Source: an uncultured Collinsella sp.
GTDB lineage: Bacteria > Actinomycetota > Coriobacteriia > Coriobacteriales > Coriobacteriaceae
Assembly (NCBI GenBank): GCA_902494295.1
Contig: CABUSL010000001.1
Coordinates: 1-49,462, forward strand
Direction: 5' to 3'
DNA length: 49,462 nucleotides
Shown here: piece by piece, positions 24,981 to 32,784 of the stretch
Layout of the letters: each line of letters begins with the position of its first letter
Position numbering within the stretch: position 1 is the stretch's first letter
Notes under the pieces: generated by a model
What the model was told of the DNA's origin: nothing
Database searches by the model: none
Seen by the model: the letters and a program-made list of their open reading frames with translations, nothing else
Made by a program: the position numbers and the translations under genes

Positions 24981-25027
24981 ACTTTTCAAAAAAAGTTCTT
25001 GCATAGGATGCGGGTATCACGTAAGAT
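24981..25027 (+). promoter_or_regulatory. Promoter of tRNA-Gly copy 3 / tRNA-Val with upstream A/T element
   Basis: ACTTTTCAAAAAAAGT (24981-24996, one arm shortened), 2-bp gap, -35 TTGCAT (24999-25004), 17-bp spacer, -10 TAAGAT (25022-25027). Confidence 0.8.
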
Positions 25028-25039
25028 TAATCCTCGTAA

Positions 25040-25115
25040 GCGGACATGGCTCAGTTGGTAGAGCACAACCTTGCCAAGGTTGGGGTCGCGGGTTCGAGCC
25101 CCGTTGTCCGCTCCA
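25040..25115 (+). tRNA. tRNA-Gly (anticodon GCC), copy 3
   Basis: Identical to the copies at 22340 and 22566, encoded CCA at 25113-25115. tRNA-Val follows after 3 bp on the same transcript. Confidence 0.96.
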
Positions 25116-25118
25116 TTT

Positions 25119-25193
25119 GGGCGTTTAGCTCAGGGGGAGAGCGCTTCCCTGACACGGAAGAGGTCAGAAGTTCAAATCTTCTAACGCCCACCA
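25119..25193 (+). tRNA. tRNA-Val (anticodon GAC)
   Basis: Acceptor stem GGGCGTT/AACGCCC, anticodon stem-loop CTTCC-CTGACAC-GGAAG giving GAC, T-arm AGTTCAAATCT, encoded CCA at 25191-25193. Confidence 0.95.
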
Positions 25194-25201
25194 AATGTTC
25201 G

Positions 25202-25238
25202 CAGCTCAGAGGCTATGTCCTCTGGGCTGTTTTGTTTT
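25202..25238 (+). terminator. Terminator after tRNA-Val
   Basis: CAGCTCAGAGG pairs with CCTCTGGGCTG (one wobble), followed by TTTTGTTTT. Confidence 0.85.
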
Positions 25239-25554
25239 ATGTCGCCAAACATGCCGGCAAACATGCCAGCAAATTTTGATCCAAGGTCTGTACGCGATGG
25301 TCTTCGCATCCCGTAGAGGTCCGGCTGGTTGCATACGCTCTGGCCGATCGTGACCGCAACATGTTGGTCAAGCACAATCTTTTGGATTCTTTTGGCGTGA
25401 GCGGCTTAGTTTTGGTAGGATTTGTCGGCGGCTTGACTAAGGGGGTTTTATAACTGCCATGCAGGTAGCCGTGTTGGTAACGTTTTACCGACTTGCCAAG
25501 AACCCCTCATAATTAATGCGTCTGCAAAATGACTAATTGCTTTGACCTGCTGAA
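25239..25554. other. Gene-free stretch upstream of nrdD
   Basis: No convincing gene. It contains a short tandem repeat (AACATGCCGGCAA next to ACATGCCAGCAA, about 25248-25272). A structured segment also lies at about 25440-25507, where GGGGTT and AACCCC enclose a small GGTAACGTTTTACC hairpin. No known riboswitch motif was recognised. Confidence 0.45.
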
Positions 25555-25602
25555 ACACTATATGTTGTGTTTGACCTAAAAAAAGAATACAGGATATAGA
25601 TG
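25555..25602 (+). promoter_or_regulatory. nrdD promoter with paired NrdR boxes
   Basis: ACACTATATGTTGTGT (25555-25570) matches the NrdR-box consensus. A weaker second box (25587-25602, about 10 of 16 positions) lies 32 bp downstream, the usual helical phasing. Between and overlapping them are -35 TTGACC (25571-25576) and -10 TATAGA (25595-25600), spacer 18. NrdR would repress reductase expression in response to nucleotide levels; its gene is not in the window. Confidence 0.8.
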
Positions 25603-25826
25603 CCTCTTTGTCGTATGATAGATGGCGGACAGAGAACGAGGACCTTATTCGCCCCATTTGGATGGATCTTCGAGCCCCTTGATTGGCTGCGAGGATTGTC
25701 CGCATGAGGGCCTATGGTTTTCGAAAACACAGATTGCGCGACGGCGCCGCAAGACAGGGGCAAGCCCTGCCGGGCATCGTTTGGCTCTGAAGCGCAATAC
25801 GATTTCGACGCGAAAGAGGCAAGAGG

Positions 25827-28049
25827 ATGAAGATCATCAAGCGCAGCGGCACCGAGGTTGTCTTTGACATCGATAAGATTGTCAATGCCATCCGCGCCGC
25901 AAACTTGGAGGTCGAGGAGAGCTCTCGTCTTACCGACCGCCAGGTGGTTTACGCGGCACAAAACGTCGCCGAGGCATGCGAGAACGCGGGCCACACCGTG
26001 TCGGTCGAGGAGATTCAGGATCTGGTCGAGGACGAGATTATGCGTCTCGACTGCTACGAGGTCGCTCGCCATTACATCATCTATCGCTATGTTCAGAGCC
26101 TGAAGCGCCAGAAGAACACGACCGACGACAAGATTCTGTCGCTGATTGAGTGCAACAACGAAGAGGTCAAGCAGGAGAACTCCAACAAGAACCCGACCGT
26201 CAATTCCGTTCAGCGTGACTACATGGCCGGCGAGATCTCCAAGGACCTGACCCAGCGTGTGCTGCTGCCCCAGGAGATTGTGGATGCTCACAATGAGGGT
26301 CTGATTCACTTCCATGATTCGGACTACTTTGCCCAGCACATGCATAACTGCGACCTGGTGAACCTGGAGGATATGCTCCAGAACGGTACTGTTATTTCGG
26401 GCACGCTGATCGAGAAGCCGCACAGCTTCTCGACTGCCTGCAACATCGCGACGCAGATCATCGCTCAGGTTGCTTCCTCCCAGTACGGTGGCCAGTCGAT
26501 TTCGCTGACCCATCTTGCCCCGTTCGTCGAGGTGAGCCGTCAAAAGATTCGCGGCGAGGTCGCCCGCGAGCTCGAGGAGCTCGGCGTTTCCGCATCTCCC
26601 GAAAAGGTCCGCGAGGTTGTTGAGGACCGCCTGCGTGACGAGATCCGCCGCGGCGTTCAGACGATTCAGTATCAGGTCGTGACCCTTATGACCACGAATG
26701 GCCAGGCGCCGTTCGTGACGGTCTTTATGTATCTCAATGAGGCCCGTACGCCCCAGGAGAAGCACGACCTTGCCATGATTGTGGAGGAGACGCTTCGCCA
26801 GCGCTACGAGGGCGTTAAGAACGAGGCCGGCGTGTGGATTACCCCGGCATTCCCCAAGCTCATCTATGTACTCGAGGACGATAACGTTCACGAGAATTCC
26901 CCGTACTTCTACCTGACCCAGCTGGCCGCTAAGTGCACCGCCAAGCGCATGGTGCCCGACTACATCTCCGAGAAGAAGATGCGCGAGCTCAAGCTGTCGA
27001 AGGGCGAGACCGCGGGCAACGGCGACTGCTATACCTGCATGGGTTGCCGCAGCTTCCTGACGCCCGACCGCTCCGGTAACGGATTTAACAACGTGGCCAA
27101 CGCGCTGAACTATGACCCGAACAAGCCCAAGTACTACGGTCGCTTTAACCAGGGCGTTGTGACCATCAACCTGCCCGATGTCGCGCTGAGCTCGCATCAG
27201 GACATGGACAAGTTCTGGAAGATCTTCGACGAGCGCCTTGAGCTGTGCCACCGCGCCCTGCTGTGCCGTCATGAGCGTCTGATGGGTACGCTTTCGGATG
27301 CCGCACCGATTCTTTGGCAGTACGGCGCCCTCGCCCGCCTGAAGAAGGGCGAGACGATCGACAAGCTGCTCGTGGGCGGTTACTCCACCATTAGTCTGGG
27401 TTATGCCGGCCTGTACGAGTGCGTCAAGTACATGACGGGCCACAGCCACACCGAGAAGGAGGGCACGCCCTTTGCCATGGCCGTCATGCAGCGCATGAAC
27501 GACAAGTGCGCGGAGTGGAAGGCCGAAAGCGATATTGACTTCTCGCTGTACGGTACCCCGCTTGAGTCGACGACCTACAAGTTCGCCAAGTGCCTGCAGC
27601 GTCGTTTTGGCATCATCCCGGGCGTGACGGACAAGGGCTACATCACCAACAGCTACCACGTCCATGTGTCCGAGGAGATCGATGCCTTCGACAAGCTTAA
27701 GTTTGAGGGCATGTTCCAGCAGCTTTCGCCGGGCGGTGCCATCTCCTACGTCGAGGTTCCCAACATGCAGGACAACCTCAAGGCTGTCATTCGCGTGATG
27801 CAGTACATCTACGACAACATCATGTACGCTGAGCTCAACACCAAGAGCGACTACTGCCAGGTGTGCGGCTACGACGGTGAGATCAAGATTGTCGAGGATG
27901 ACGGCAAGCTGGTGTGGGAGTGCCCCAACTGCGGCAACCGCGATCAGGAGAAGATGAATGTCGCCCGTCGTACGTGCGGCTACATCGGTACCCAATTCTG
28001 GAACCAGGGCCGAACCGAGGAGATCCGCGACCGCGTGCTGCATCTCTAA
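25827..28049 (+). CDS. nrdD: Anaerobic ribonucleoside-triphosphate reductase, glycyl-radical subunit
   Basis: 740-aa class III ribonucleotide reductase making dNTPs under anoxia. An N-terminal ATP-cone (residues about 1-90, IIKRSGTEVVFDIDKIVNAI) gives allosteric control. The catalytic barrel follows, with ...CYTCMGCRSFLTPDRSGNG... near residue 400. A zinc-ribbon CQVCGYDG...CPNCGN is near 675-695, and the glycyl radical loop RRTCGYIG lies near the C-terminus. ATG 25827 is preceded by AGGCAAGAGGA. The radical is installed by NrdG, encoded 426 bp downstream. Confidence 0.96.
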   Translation: MKIIKRSGTEVVFDIDKIVNAIRAANLEVEESSRLTDRQVVYAAQNVAEACENAGHTVSVEEIQDLVEDEIMRLDCYEVARHYIIYRYVQSLKRQKNTTDDKILSLIECNNEEVKQENSNKNPTVNSVQRDYMAGEISKDLTQRVLLPQEIVDAHNEGLIHFHDSDYFAQHMHNCDLVNLEDMLQNGTVISGTLIEKPHSFSTACNIATQIIAQVASSQYGGQSISLTHLAPFVEVSRQKIRGEVARELEELGVSASPEKVREVVEDRLRDEIRRGVQTIQYQVVTLMTTNGQAPFVTVFMYLNEARTPQEKHDLAMIVEETLRQRYEGVKNEAGVWITPAFPKLIYVLEDDNVHENSPYFYLTQLAAKCTAKRMVPDYISEKKMRELKLSKGETAGNGDCYTCMGCRSFLTPDRSGNGFNNVANALNYDPNKPKYYGRFNQGVVTINLPDVALSSHQDMDKFWKIFDERLELCHRALLCRHERLMGTLSDAAPILWQYGALARLKKGETIDKLLVGGYSTISLGYAGLYECVKYMTGHSHTEKEGTPFAMAVMQRMNDKCAEWKAESDIDFSLYGTPLESTTYKFAKCLQRRFGIIPGVTDKGYITNSYHVHVSEEIDAFDKLKFEGMFQQLSPGGAISYVEVPNMQDNLKAVIRVMQYIYDNIMYAELNTKSDYCQVCGYDGEIKIVEDDGKLVWECPNCGNRDQEKMNVARRTCGYIGTQFWNQGRTEEIRDRVLHL

Positions 28050-28475
28050 TACCGCTCCGGGGCTGAGCCGGGAGGGTCGCTTGGGCATTTGCTCGCTATT
28101 TCGGACAGTCCTGGCTCACGACGGAGGCGCCACTGGCGCCTCCTGTTCGTGTGGAACTCATATCGAGCAAAGGTCCGGGGCCTCGCTACGGGGCAGCCAA
28201 GTTGACGTAGCGGAGATGCAGCTCGCGGTCTGCTCACTCCTCGAAGTTCTTAGCGGAAATGAGTTGACTTACAACAACGCTTTGCTTGTGATGGCGGTTG
28301 AGCTGCAACAAAGTTTTTATTGGACCTCGAACCCTATACTCGATGTTCGCTTCGTTCATTGAGTTACCCTTTGCATGAGGCCGGGACATATCGTCCCGCC
28401 CGCAGTTTCGCAGGCCGAAGGCCGAGAATGTTTGAGGACGGGATGATATGTCCCGGCCTCCCGGGAGAGTTACCT
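28050..28475. other. 426-bp gap between nrdD and nrdG with hairpins
   Basis: No convincing gene on either strand. It contains TGAGCCGGGA/TCCTGGCTCA pairing (about 28068-28118), a 21-bp palindrome GGAGGCGCCA-C-TGGCGCCTCC (28123-28143), and a candidate promoter TTGACT (28263-28268) with TGTGAT 17 bp on. A larger inverted repeat at 28377-28460 lies just before the nrdG ribosome site. Confidence 0.6.
28377..28460. repeat. Nested inverted repeat immediately upstream of nrdG
   Basis: The outer arms 28377-28398 and 28439-28460 pair over 22 bp with a single G-U type mismatch (GAGGCCGGGACATAT...). The tip 28413-28423 is GGCC-GAA-GGCC, the same GAA triloop architecture as the 18646 element. The nrdG ribosome site lies within 5-10 bp of the right arm. 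Confidence 0.8.
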
Positions 28476-29057
28476 ATGAACTACGCGAACATTAAGTATT
28501 TCGACATTGCTGATGGAGAAGGCGTTCGTACTTCTCTGTTTGTGAGCGGGTGCCGTCGTGGGTGCAAGAACTGCTTTAACTCTGTCGCGTGGGACTTTGC
28601 TGCGGGCGAGCCCTTTAATCGTGCCGTCGAGGACAAAATTATCGAGAGTCTCGACCATCCCTTTATCGATGGCCTGACGATTCTGGGCGGCGAGCCTATG
28701 GAACCCGAGAATCAGGCGGGGCTCGTTGAGTTTATCGAGCGTGTTCGCGCGGCCTATCCAGCGGGGTCAGGAAAGACCATTTGGTGTTTTACCGGCGACG
28801 TGCTCGAGGAGCTTATGCCGGGTGGTCGTCACCATACCGAGGTGACGGACCGTATCCTTGCCTGCCTCGATATGTTGGTGGATGGCCCGTTTGTTCAGGA
28901 TCTGTACGATATCTCATTGCGCTTTAGGGGCTCGAGTAACCAGCGTGTGATCGATATGAACGCTACGCGCGACCGCGCTGTGCGTGAGGGTGTTGCGCTT
29001 TGCGACGCTGTGGAGCTTTGGCGGGACGATCCAGTCTATTCGACCCATACTATGTAG
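28476..29057 (+). CDS. nrdG: Anaerobic ribonucleotide reductase activating protein (radical SAM)
   Basis: 193-aa radical SAM activase generating the glycyl radical on NrdD. The 4Fe-4S ligands are in SGCRRGCKNCFN (CxxxCxxC), and the SAM-binding GGEP motif is ILGGEPM near residue 70. Family length is about 150-240. ATG 28476 follows GGGAGAG at about 6 nt; the frame extends upstream through the inverted repeat but has no ribosome site there. Confidence 0.94.
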   Translation: MNYANIKYFDIADGEGVRTSLFVSGCRRGCKNCFNSVAWDFAAGEPFNRAVEDKIIESLDHPFIDGLTILGGEPMEPENQAGLVEFIERVRAAYPAGSGKTIWCFTGDVLEELMPGGRHHTEVTDRILACLDMLVDGPFVQDLYDISLRFRGSSNQRVIDMNATRDRAVREGVALCDAVELWRDDPVYSTHTM

Positions 29058-29123
29058 CTTGTGGTCGATGCCGAAGGACGTGGTACCATAGCGCGAACGT
29101 GAAATCGGAAAAGTGAGGCCCAG

Positions 29124-29681
29124 ATGGTCGATCAGGAAAAAGTCGAGGCCGCCATTAAGCTGTTGCTTGAAGGTATAGGCGAGGACCCAACTCGCGAGGG
29201 CCTGCTGGAGACCCCGGCGCGCGTTGCCCGTATGTATGGTGAGATCGCCGGCGGTATGGACCAGAGTGCCGAGGAGCACCTGTCCAAAACCTTTGCCGTC
29301 GCTTCGAACGATTTGGTTATCGAGCGCGACATCACGTTCTACTCGCTGTGTGAACATCATCTGCTGCCGTTTTATGGCAAGGCTGCGATCGGCTATATCC
29401 CTAACGGTCACGTGGCGGGTCTGTCTAAGCTCGCTCGCACGGTTGAGGTCTATGCCCGTCGTCTGCAGCTGCAGGAGCAGCTGTGTGCGCAGGTTGCCGA
29501 CGCTCTCATGGATTATCTCGCTCCCCAGGGAGCGATTGTGCTCATGGAAGCCGAGCATATGTGCATGACCATGCGCGGCGTGCAAAAGCCCGGCACCAAG
29601 ACCGTGACGCTCGCTCGCCGCGGCGTCTTTGAGACCGATCCCGCGCTCGAGGAGCGGTTCTTTAGGATGCTGGGCCGATAG
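29124..29681 (+). CDS. folE: GTP cyclohydrolase I
   Basis: 185-aa GTP cyclohydrolase IA, the first step of folate synthesis, converting GTP to 7,8-dihydroneopterin triphosphate. Zinc ligands fall in CEHHLLPF and MCMTMRGVQKPG; the N-terminal EDPTREGLLETPARVARM block is typical. ATG 29124 follows AAGTGAGG at 7 nt. The HD-domain gene starts 1 bp after the stop, so they are translationally linked. Confidence 0.96.
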   Translation: MVDQEKVEAAIKLLLEGIGEDPTREGLLETPARVARMYGEIAGGMDQSAEEHLSKTFAVASNDLVIERDITFYSLCEHHLLPFYGKAAIGYIPNGHVAGLSKLARTVEVYARRLQLQEQLCAQVADALMDYLAPQGAIVLMEAEHMCMTMRGVQKPGTKTVTLARRGVFETDPALEERFFRMLGR

Positions 29682-29682
29682 C

Positions 29683-30264
29683 ATGAGGGTCGTCAACGAC
29701 TTTACATCGAAGACCGATGAGGGGACGTCGCGTCGCGGCTTCATGGCTTCGGGCCTGGCCCCCTTTGGTGCCATGCCTCGCATTGATTACATTTGTGCCA
29801 ACGGGCTGTTTCGGCGGCACCTGGGCAACATTGCGCAGTTGGAATCGGGGCGCATCTTCTGCCGCCACGGTATTGACCATCTGCTCGATGTCGCTCGCAT
29901 TATGTGGATCAAGAATCTCGAGGAGCAGCTCGAATTTGACCGCGAGGTCATCTACGCCACGGCACTTCTTCACGATATCGGCAAAGATGAACAGTATGAA
30001 TCGGGTATATCCCATGATGTTGCAAGCGAACGCGTCGCTGATGCGATTCTCGGCGGCATGCCCGATGATGTGGCGTTTGAGCCGGCCGATGCCGCAGCCA
30101 TTAAGACGGCCATTCTGGGCCATCGAAAGCTGCGCGTGAACAGCCAACCGCTTGAGCGTCTGCTCTATGCAGCCGACAAAGCGTCGCGCGCCTGCTTTGC
30201 ATGCCCCGCGCGCAATGCTTGCAACTGGAGCGATGATAAAAAGAACCTGTCGATTCGCGTATAG
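29683..30264 (+). CDS. HD-domain phosphohydrolase in folate operon
   Basis: 193-aa HD-superfamily protein. The metal-binding pattern is visible: His in RHGIDHLLDVAR, then LLHDIGKD, then ISHDVASERV and ILGHRK. A Cys-rich tail (CFACPARNACNW) is seen near the C-terminus. ATG 29683 is 1 bp behind folE, and folB follows 43 bp later. No Nudix pyrophosphatase or other dephosphorylating enzyme for dihydroneopterin triphosphate is present locally, so this protein is a candidate for that step. Precedent: archaeal MptB is an HD-type phosphodiesterase acting on a neopterin cyclic phosphate. The exact substrate is not readable from sequence. Confidence 0.8.
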   Translation: MRVVNDFTSKTDEGTSRRGFMASGLAPFGAMPRIDYICANGLFRRHLGNIAQLESGRIFCRHGIDHLLDVARIMWIKNLEEQLEFDREVIYATALLHDIGKDEQYESGISHDVASERVADAILGGMPDDVAFEPADAAAIKTAILGHRKLRVNSQPLERLLYAADKASRACFACPARNACNWSDDKKNLSIRV

Positions 30265-30307
30265 TTAGTTTGCGCGGTCGGGGCTCTAAACGAAGGAGAC
30301 GATCGCG

Positions 30308-30793
30308 ATGAGCAACAAGAAACTGCCCGAGAATGCAACCAAGACTGAAGGCGCCGAGCTCGCCCGCCGTGGAAGGGGCGAAATATCCACTGCAACGGCG
30401 GTGCCCCACGTGAGCTATGACGATCTTCGCCATGCCGATCGCATTACTATCGACGGTCTCGAGGTCTTTGCCAACCACGGCGTGTATCCCGAAGAGAACG
30501 CGCTGGGCCAGAAGTTCATCGTGTCCTTGGTGCTCTATGCCGACCTGCGTGCAGCGGGGGAGCACGATAACCTGGACGCCTCGATTGACTACGGCTCGGT
30601 GTGCCACGATGTCGATGGCTATCTGCGCGAGCATACTTTTAAGCTCATTGAGGCTGCAGCCGAGGGTGTGGCCCAGATGCTGCTACGTCGTTATCCCCTG
30701 CTGCTTGGCGTGCGTGTTAAGCTCGATAAGCCTTGGGCGCCCGTCGGTCTTCCCCTGGCAAGCTGCGGTGTCGAGATCGAGCGCGTGCGCTAA
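30308..30793 (+). CDS. folB: Dihydroneopterin aldolase with N-terminal extension
   Basis: 161-aa FolB-type protein that would convert 7,8-dihydroneopterin to 6-hydroxymethyl-dihydropterin. The domain begins at about residue 45 (ITIDGLEVFANHGVYPEEN) and includes SIDYGSVCHDV and LIEAAAEGVAQML. Typical FolB is about 120 aa; the first 45 residues are polar and of unknown role. ATG 30308 follows GAAGGAG at 8 nt; no later start is better supported. folP and folK are not in the window. Confidence 0.88.
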   Translation: MSNKKLPENATKTEGAELARRGRGEISTATAVPHVSYDDLRHADRITIDGLEVFANHGVYPEENALGQKFIVSLVLYADLRAAGEHDNLDASIDYGSVCHDVDGYLREHTFKLIEAAAEGVAQMLLRRYPLLLGVRVKLDKPWAPVGLPLASCGVEIERVR

Positions 30794-30799
30794 CCGGTT

Positions 30800-31576
30800 C
30801 TAATATGTCTCTATGGGTGGCTGCTTGAGCCGCTGGGACAGTGCTCTATTGTTGGGGCAGTACGTGTCGAGCAAGGCGTGAAACCGCTGATTGTGGCTTG
30901 GCTCGAGCAAGTGGACGAGCTCGTGGGCGACAACCATGTCGAGGCATTCGACGGGATAGGCGGCAAGTTCTCGTGCGATGCGAACGGCGCCGGATTTGGG
31001 AGTGCATGAGCCCCAACGCGTTTTCATGCTGCGTACGGAAACGCGAGAAACGGCGACACCCATTGCGATTTCGTATGCGTGCACCATATCGCGCAGCGCC
31101 GATGTGACTTCGGACGTATAGAGCTGGTCGATGTGGGCTTGGAGTTCATCGGACGTTAGGCCGTCGAGGATTGCGTGCCGCTTGGTCTGTGGGCCTTCGT
31201 CCGATTTATCGGTACCCATAAAACTTGCGAAGGTGGCCTGTTTGGGTCGCGGTGCGGGCGATGCAAAGTTGTGATCGAGCGCATCTTGTACCGTGATGGG
31301 CTTGCCCCAAAGTGCAATGATGGACGAGTGGCTGAGCGGCTCTCGCGCCGTCGCCTGACGTTGCTTGCGCTGGGCAAGTCGGCTGATAATCCAGGCGCTG
31401 TTGCGTTTCACAAACGCTTCTATACGCTCGCGAGTGGCGCTGAGCGGTGCGCTTGCGTGGACCTCGCCGCTCGATGTGACGCGTAGGTTGAAGTTCTTGA
31501 CGCGCTTTTTGGTAACGACGACGGGGATGGGCGTCCCATCCGGTCGGGATACGGAAATCGTAAACTGCTGCGTCAA
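30800..31576 (-). CDS. YgjP/DUF45-family zinc metallopeptidase-like protein
   Basis: 258-aa protein of the YgjP (DUF45, WLM-related) family. The zinc motif HELVHLLEPSHNQRFHALL near the C-terminus gives HExxH plus a further His; upstream are RMKTRWGS-type SMKTRWGSC and IARELAAYPVECLDMVV. A central low-complexity insertion (about residues 90-150) separates the N-terminal beta part from the protease part. The start is placed at TTG 31576 because GAAGGA lies 6 nt upstream; a longer frame to 31639 would run through a hairpin. It converges on folB with a 6-bp gap. The substrate is unknown. Confidence 0.82.
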   Translation of the reverse strand: MTQQFTISVSRPDGTPIPVVVTKKRVKNFNLRVTSSGEVHASAPLSATRERIEAFVKRNSAWIISRLAQRKQRQATAREPLSHSSIIALWGKPITVQDALDHNFASPAPRPKQATFASFMGTDKSDEGPQTKRHAILDGLTSDELQAHIDQLYTSEVTSALRDMVHAYEIAMGVAVSRVSVRSMKTRWGSCTPKSGAVRIARELAAYPVECLDMVVAHELVHLLEPSHNQRFHALLDTYCPNNRALSQRLKQPPIETY

Positions 31577-31599
31577 AAGCGGTCCTTCAGATTGGGGAC

Positions 31600-31633
31600 G
31601 GGCCGGCATGTCGACCGTTCGGCATGCCGGCCC
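31600..31633. other. Hairpin between the M19 peptidase and YgjP-like genes
   Basis: GGGCCGGCATG (31600-31610) and CATGCCGGCCC (31623-31633) form a perfect 11-bp stem with a 12-nt loop. There is no T-run on either strand. It supports the later TTG start of the downstream gene. Confidence 0.6.
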
Positions 31634-31650
31634 GCTCAAGGGATGTGAAA

Positions 31651-32664
31651 TTAATAACGCTCAAAGAAGGCAAGCGCGTTGTCGCTACAGAGCTTCTGCA
31701 TCACGGTCTTGCCAAAGTGCTTGGAGAGCATGTTCTGGAACTCGGGCATCTTGCTGGCATCGGAGAGGAAAGCGGGCACAGCGGCGCCGTCCCAGTCGCC
31801 GCCGAGCGCGATGACGTCCTCGCCGCCCAGGTCGAGCCAGTGCTCGATATGTGCCGCCAGCTGGTCGAAGGTGACGTCTGCGGCGGTCTTGTCGGTTGCG
31901 TCGTTGGAAAGGAACTCGCTGCAGTAGTTGAGGCCGACGATGCCACCCATGTCGCGAATGGTACGGAACTGGTCGTCGGTAAGGTTGCGTTTGGCACCGC
32001 AAACCGCACGGGAGTTGGAGTGGCTGGCGACGAAGGGACGCGTGGCGCGGGCGACAACCTCGTCAAAGCACTCATCGTTGAGGTGGGAGACGTCAAGCAC
32101 CATGCCGGCGTGCTCCATCTGCGTAAGTGCCTCGATGCCGGCGGCGGTGAGACCGGCGTGGGTATCGTGTCCGCTCGCGAGCGGCCCCTGCGCGTTCCAG
32201 CTGAGTGATGACATGAGCACGCCCAGGCTCTTGAGCACTTCGATCAGCGCGGGGTCCTCGGCAAAGAACGTGGCGTTTTCGATGGTGTGGATGCAAGCGA
32301 CCTTGCCGTCCTTGAGCGCGGGACGAATGTCTGCGGCGCTGCGCACGTTGACCATGCGGTCGTGGTTGAGCATTGCCTGGCCGCTCATGTGCGCCATGAT
32401 CTGCGCCTGGAAGCGCGCGGCGTGGGCGGTGGGAATCTCGTCGGGGACAAACGTGGCGAAGCACTGCGCCCACGGCGTGTTGCCGATCTTTGCGAGCGAG
32501 ATGGCGCAGGCGTTGCCCTCGATGAGGTCGAAATCTTGCGGATGCGTTTCGTCGCCGGGGAAATAACCGTCGGTGCCGGCGGTAAAGCGCAGGTCGAGAT
32601 CGAGCGTGGCCCAGCCGATGCGGTCGGCGGTGTCGCAGTGTAGGTCAAATACGGGATATGCCAT
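31651..32664 (-). CDS. Membrane dipeptidase family (peptidase M19)
   Basis: 337-aa renal-dipeptidase-like M19 enzyme with a TIM-barrel fold and binuclear zinc. The first metal motif DLHCDTAD is at the N-terminus; other conserved parts are VACIHTIENA, SLSWN, VLDVSHLND, ASHSNSRAV and ALGGDWDG. ATG 32664 sits 4-5 nt behind GGAGG; the frame upstream lacks support. No signal peptide, so it is likely cytosolic, hydrolysing dipeptides, which would suit the opp peptide importer elsewhere in the window. Confidence 0.88.
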   Translation of the reverse strand: MAYPVFDLHCDTADRIGWATLDLDLRFTAGTDGYFPGDETHPQDFDLIEGNACAISLAKIGNTPWAQCFATFVPDEIPTAHAARFQAQIMAHMSGQAMLNHDRMVNVRSAADIRPALKDGKVACIHTIENATFFAEDPALIEVLKSLGVLMSSLSWNAQGPLASGHDTHAGLTAAGIEALTQMEHAGMVLDVSHLNDECFDEVVARATRPFVASHSNSRAVCGAKRNLTDDQFRTIRDMGGIVGLNYCSEFLSNDATDKTAADVTFDQLAAHIEHWLDLGGEDVIALGGDWDGAAVPAFLSDASKMPEFQNMLSKHFGKTVMQKLCSDNALAFFERY

Positions 32665-32784
32665 GGTTCCTCCGGTTGCAGCGTTTCTTTGCAAACTGTC
32701 TTTGAATTGTATGACTAGGGTATAGTTAGCGCCATATGTTCATGGCGGCCCACGTTGTGCGCTGCCCTTATCACGGAGGTTTCC

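Noticed and set aside
25459..25512. 17-codon frame upstream of nrdD
   Set aside because: No ribosome site and no relation to the nrdD promoter, which lies downstream of it.
25600..25707. 35-codon frame starting in the nrdD promoter
   Set aside because: Its ATG overlaps the predicted -10 box, so it would not be on the mRNA, and it lacks a ribosome site.
25533..28088. 851-codon open frame antisense to nrdD
   Set aside because: High-GC shadow frame; the + strand encodes a complete NrdD with all catalytic motifs, and the antisense product has no recognisable domain.
31577..31639. Upstream extension of the YgjP-like protein to TTG 31639
   Set aside because: The extension runs through a perfect 11-bp hairpin and has no ribosome site, while TTG 31576 is 6 nt behind GAAGGA.
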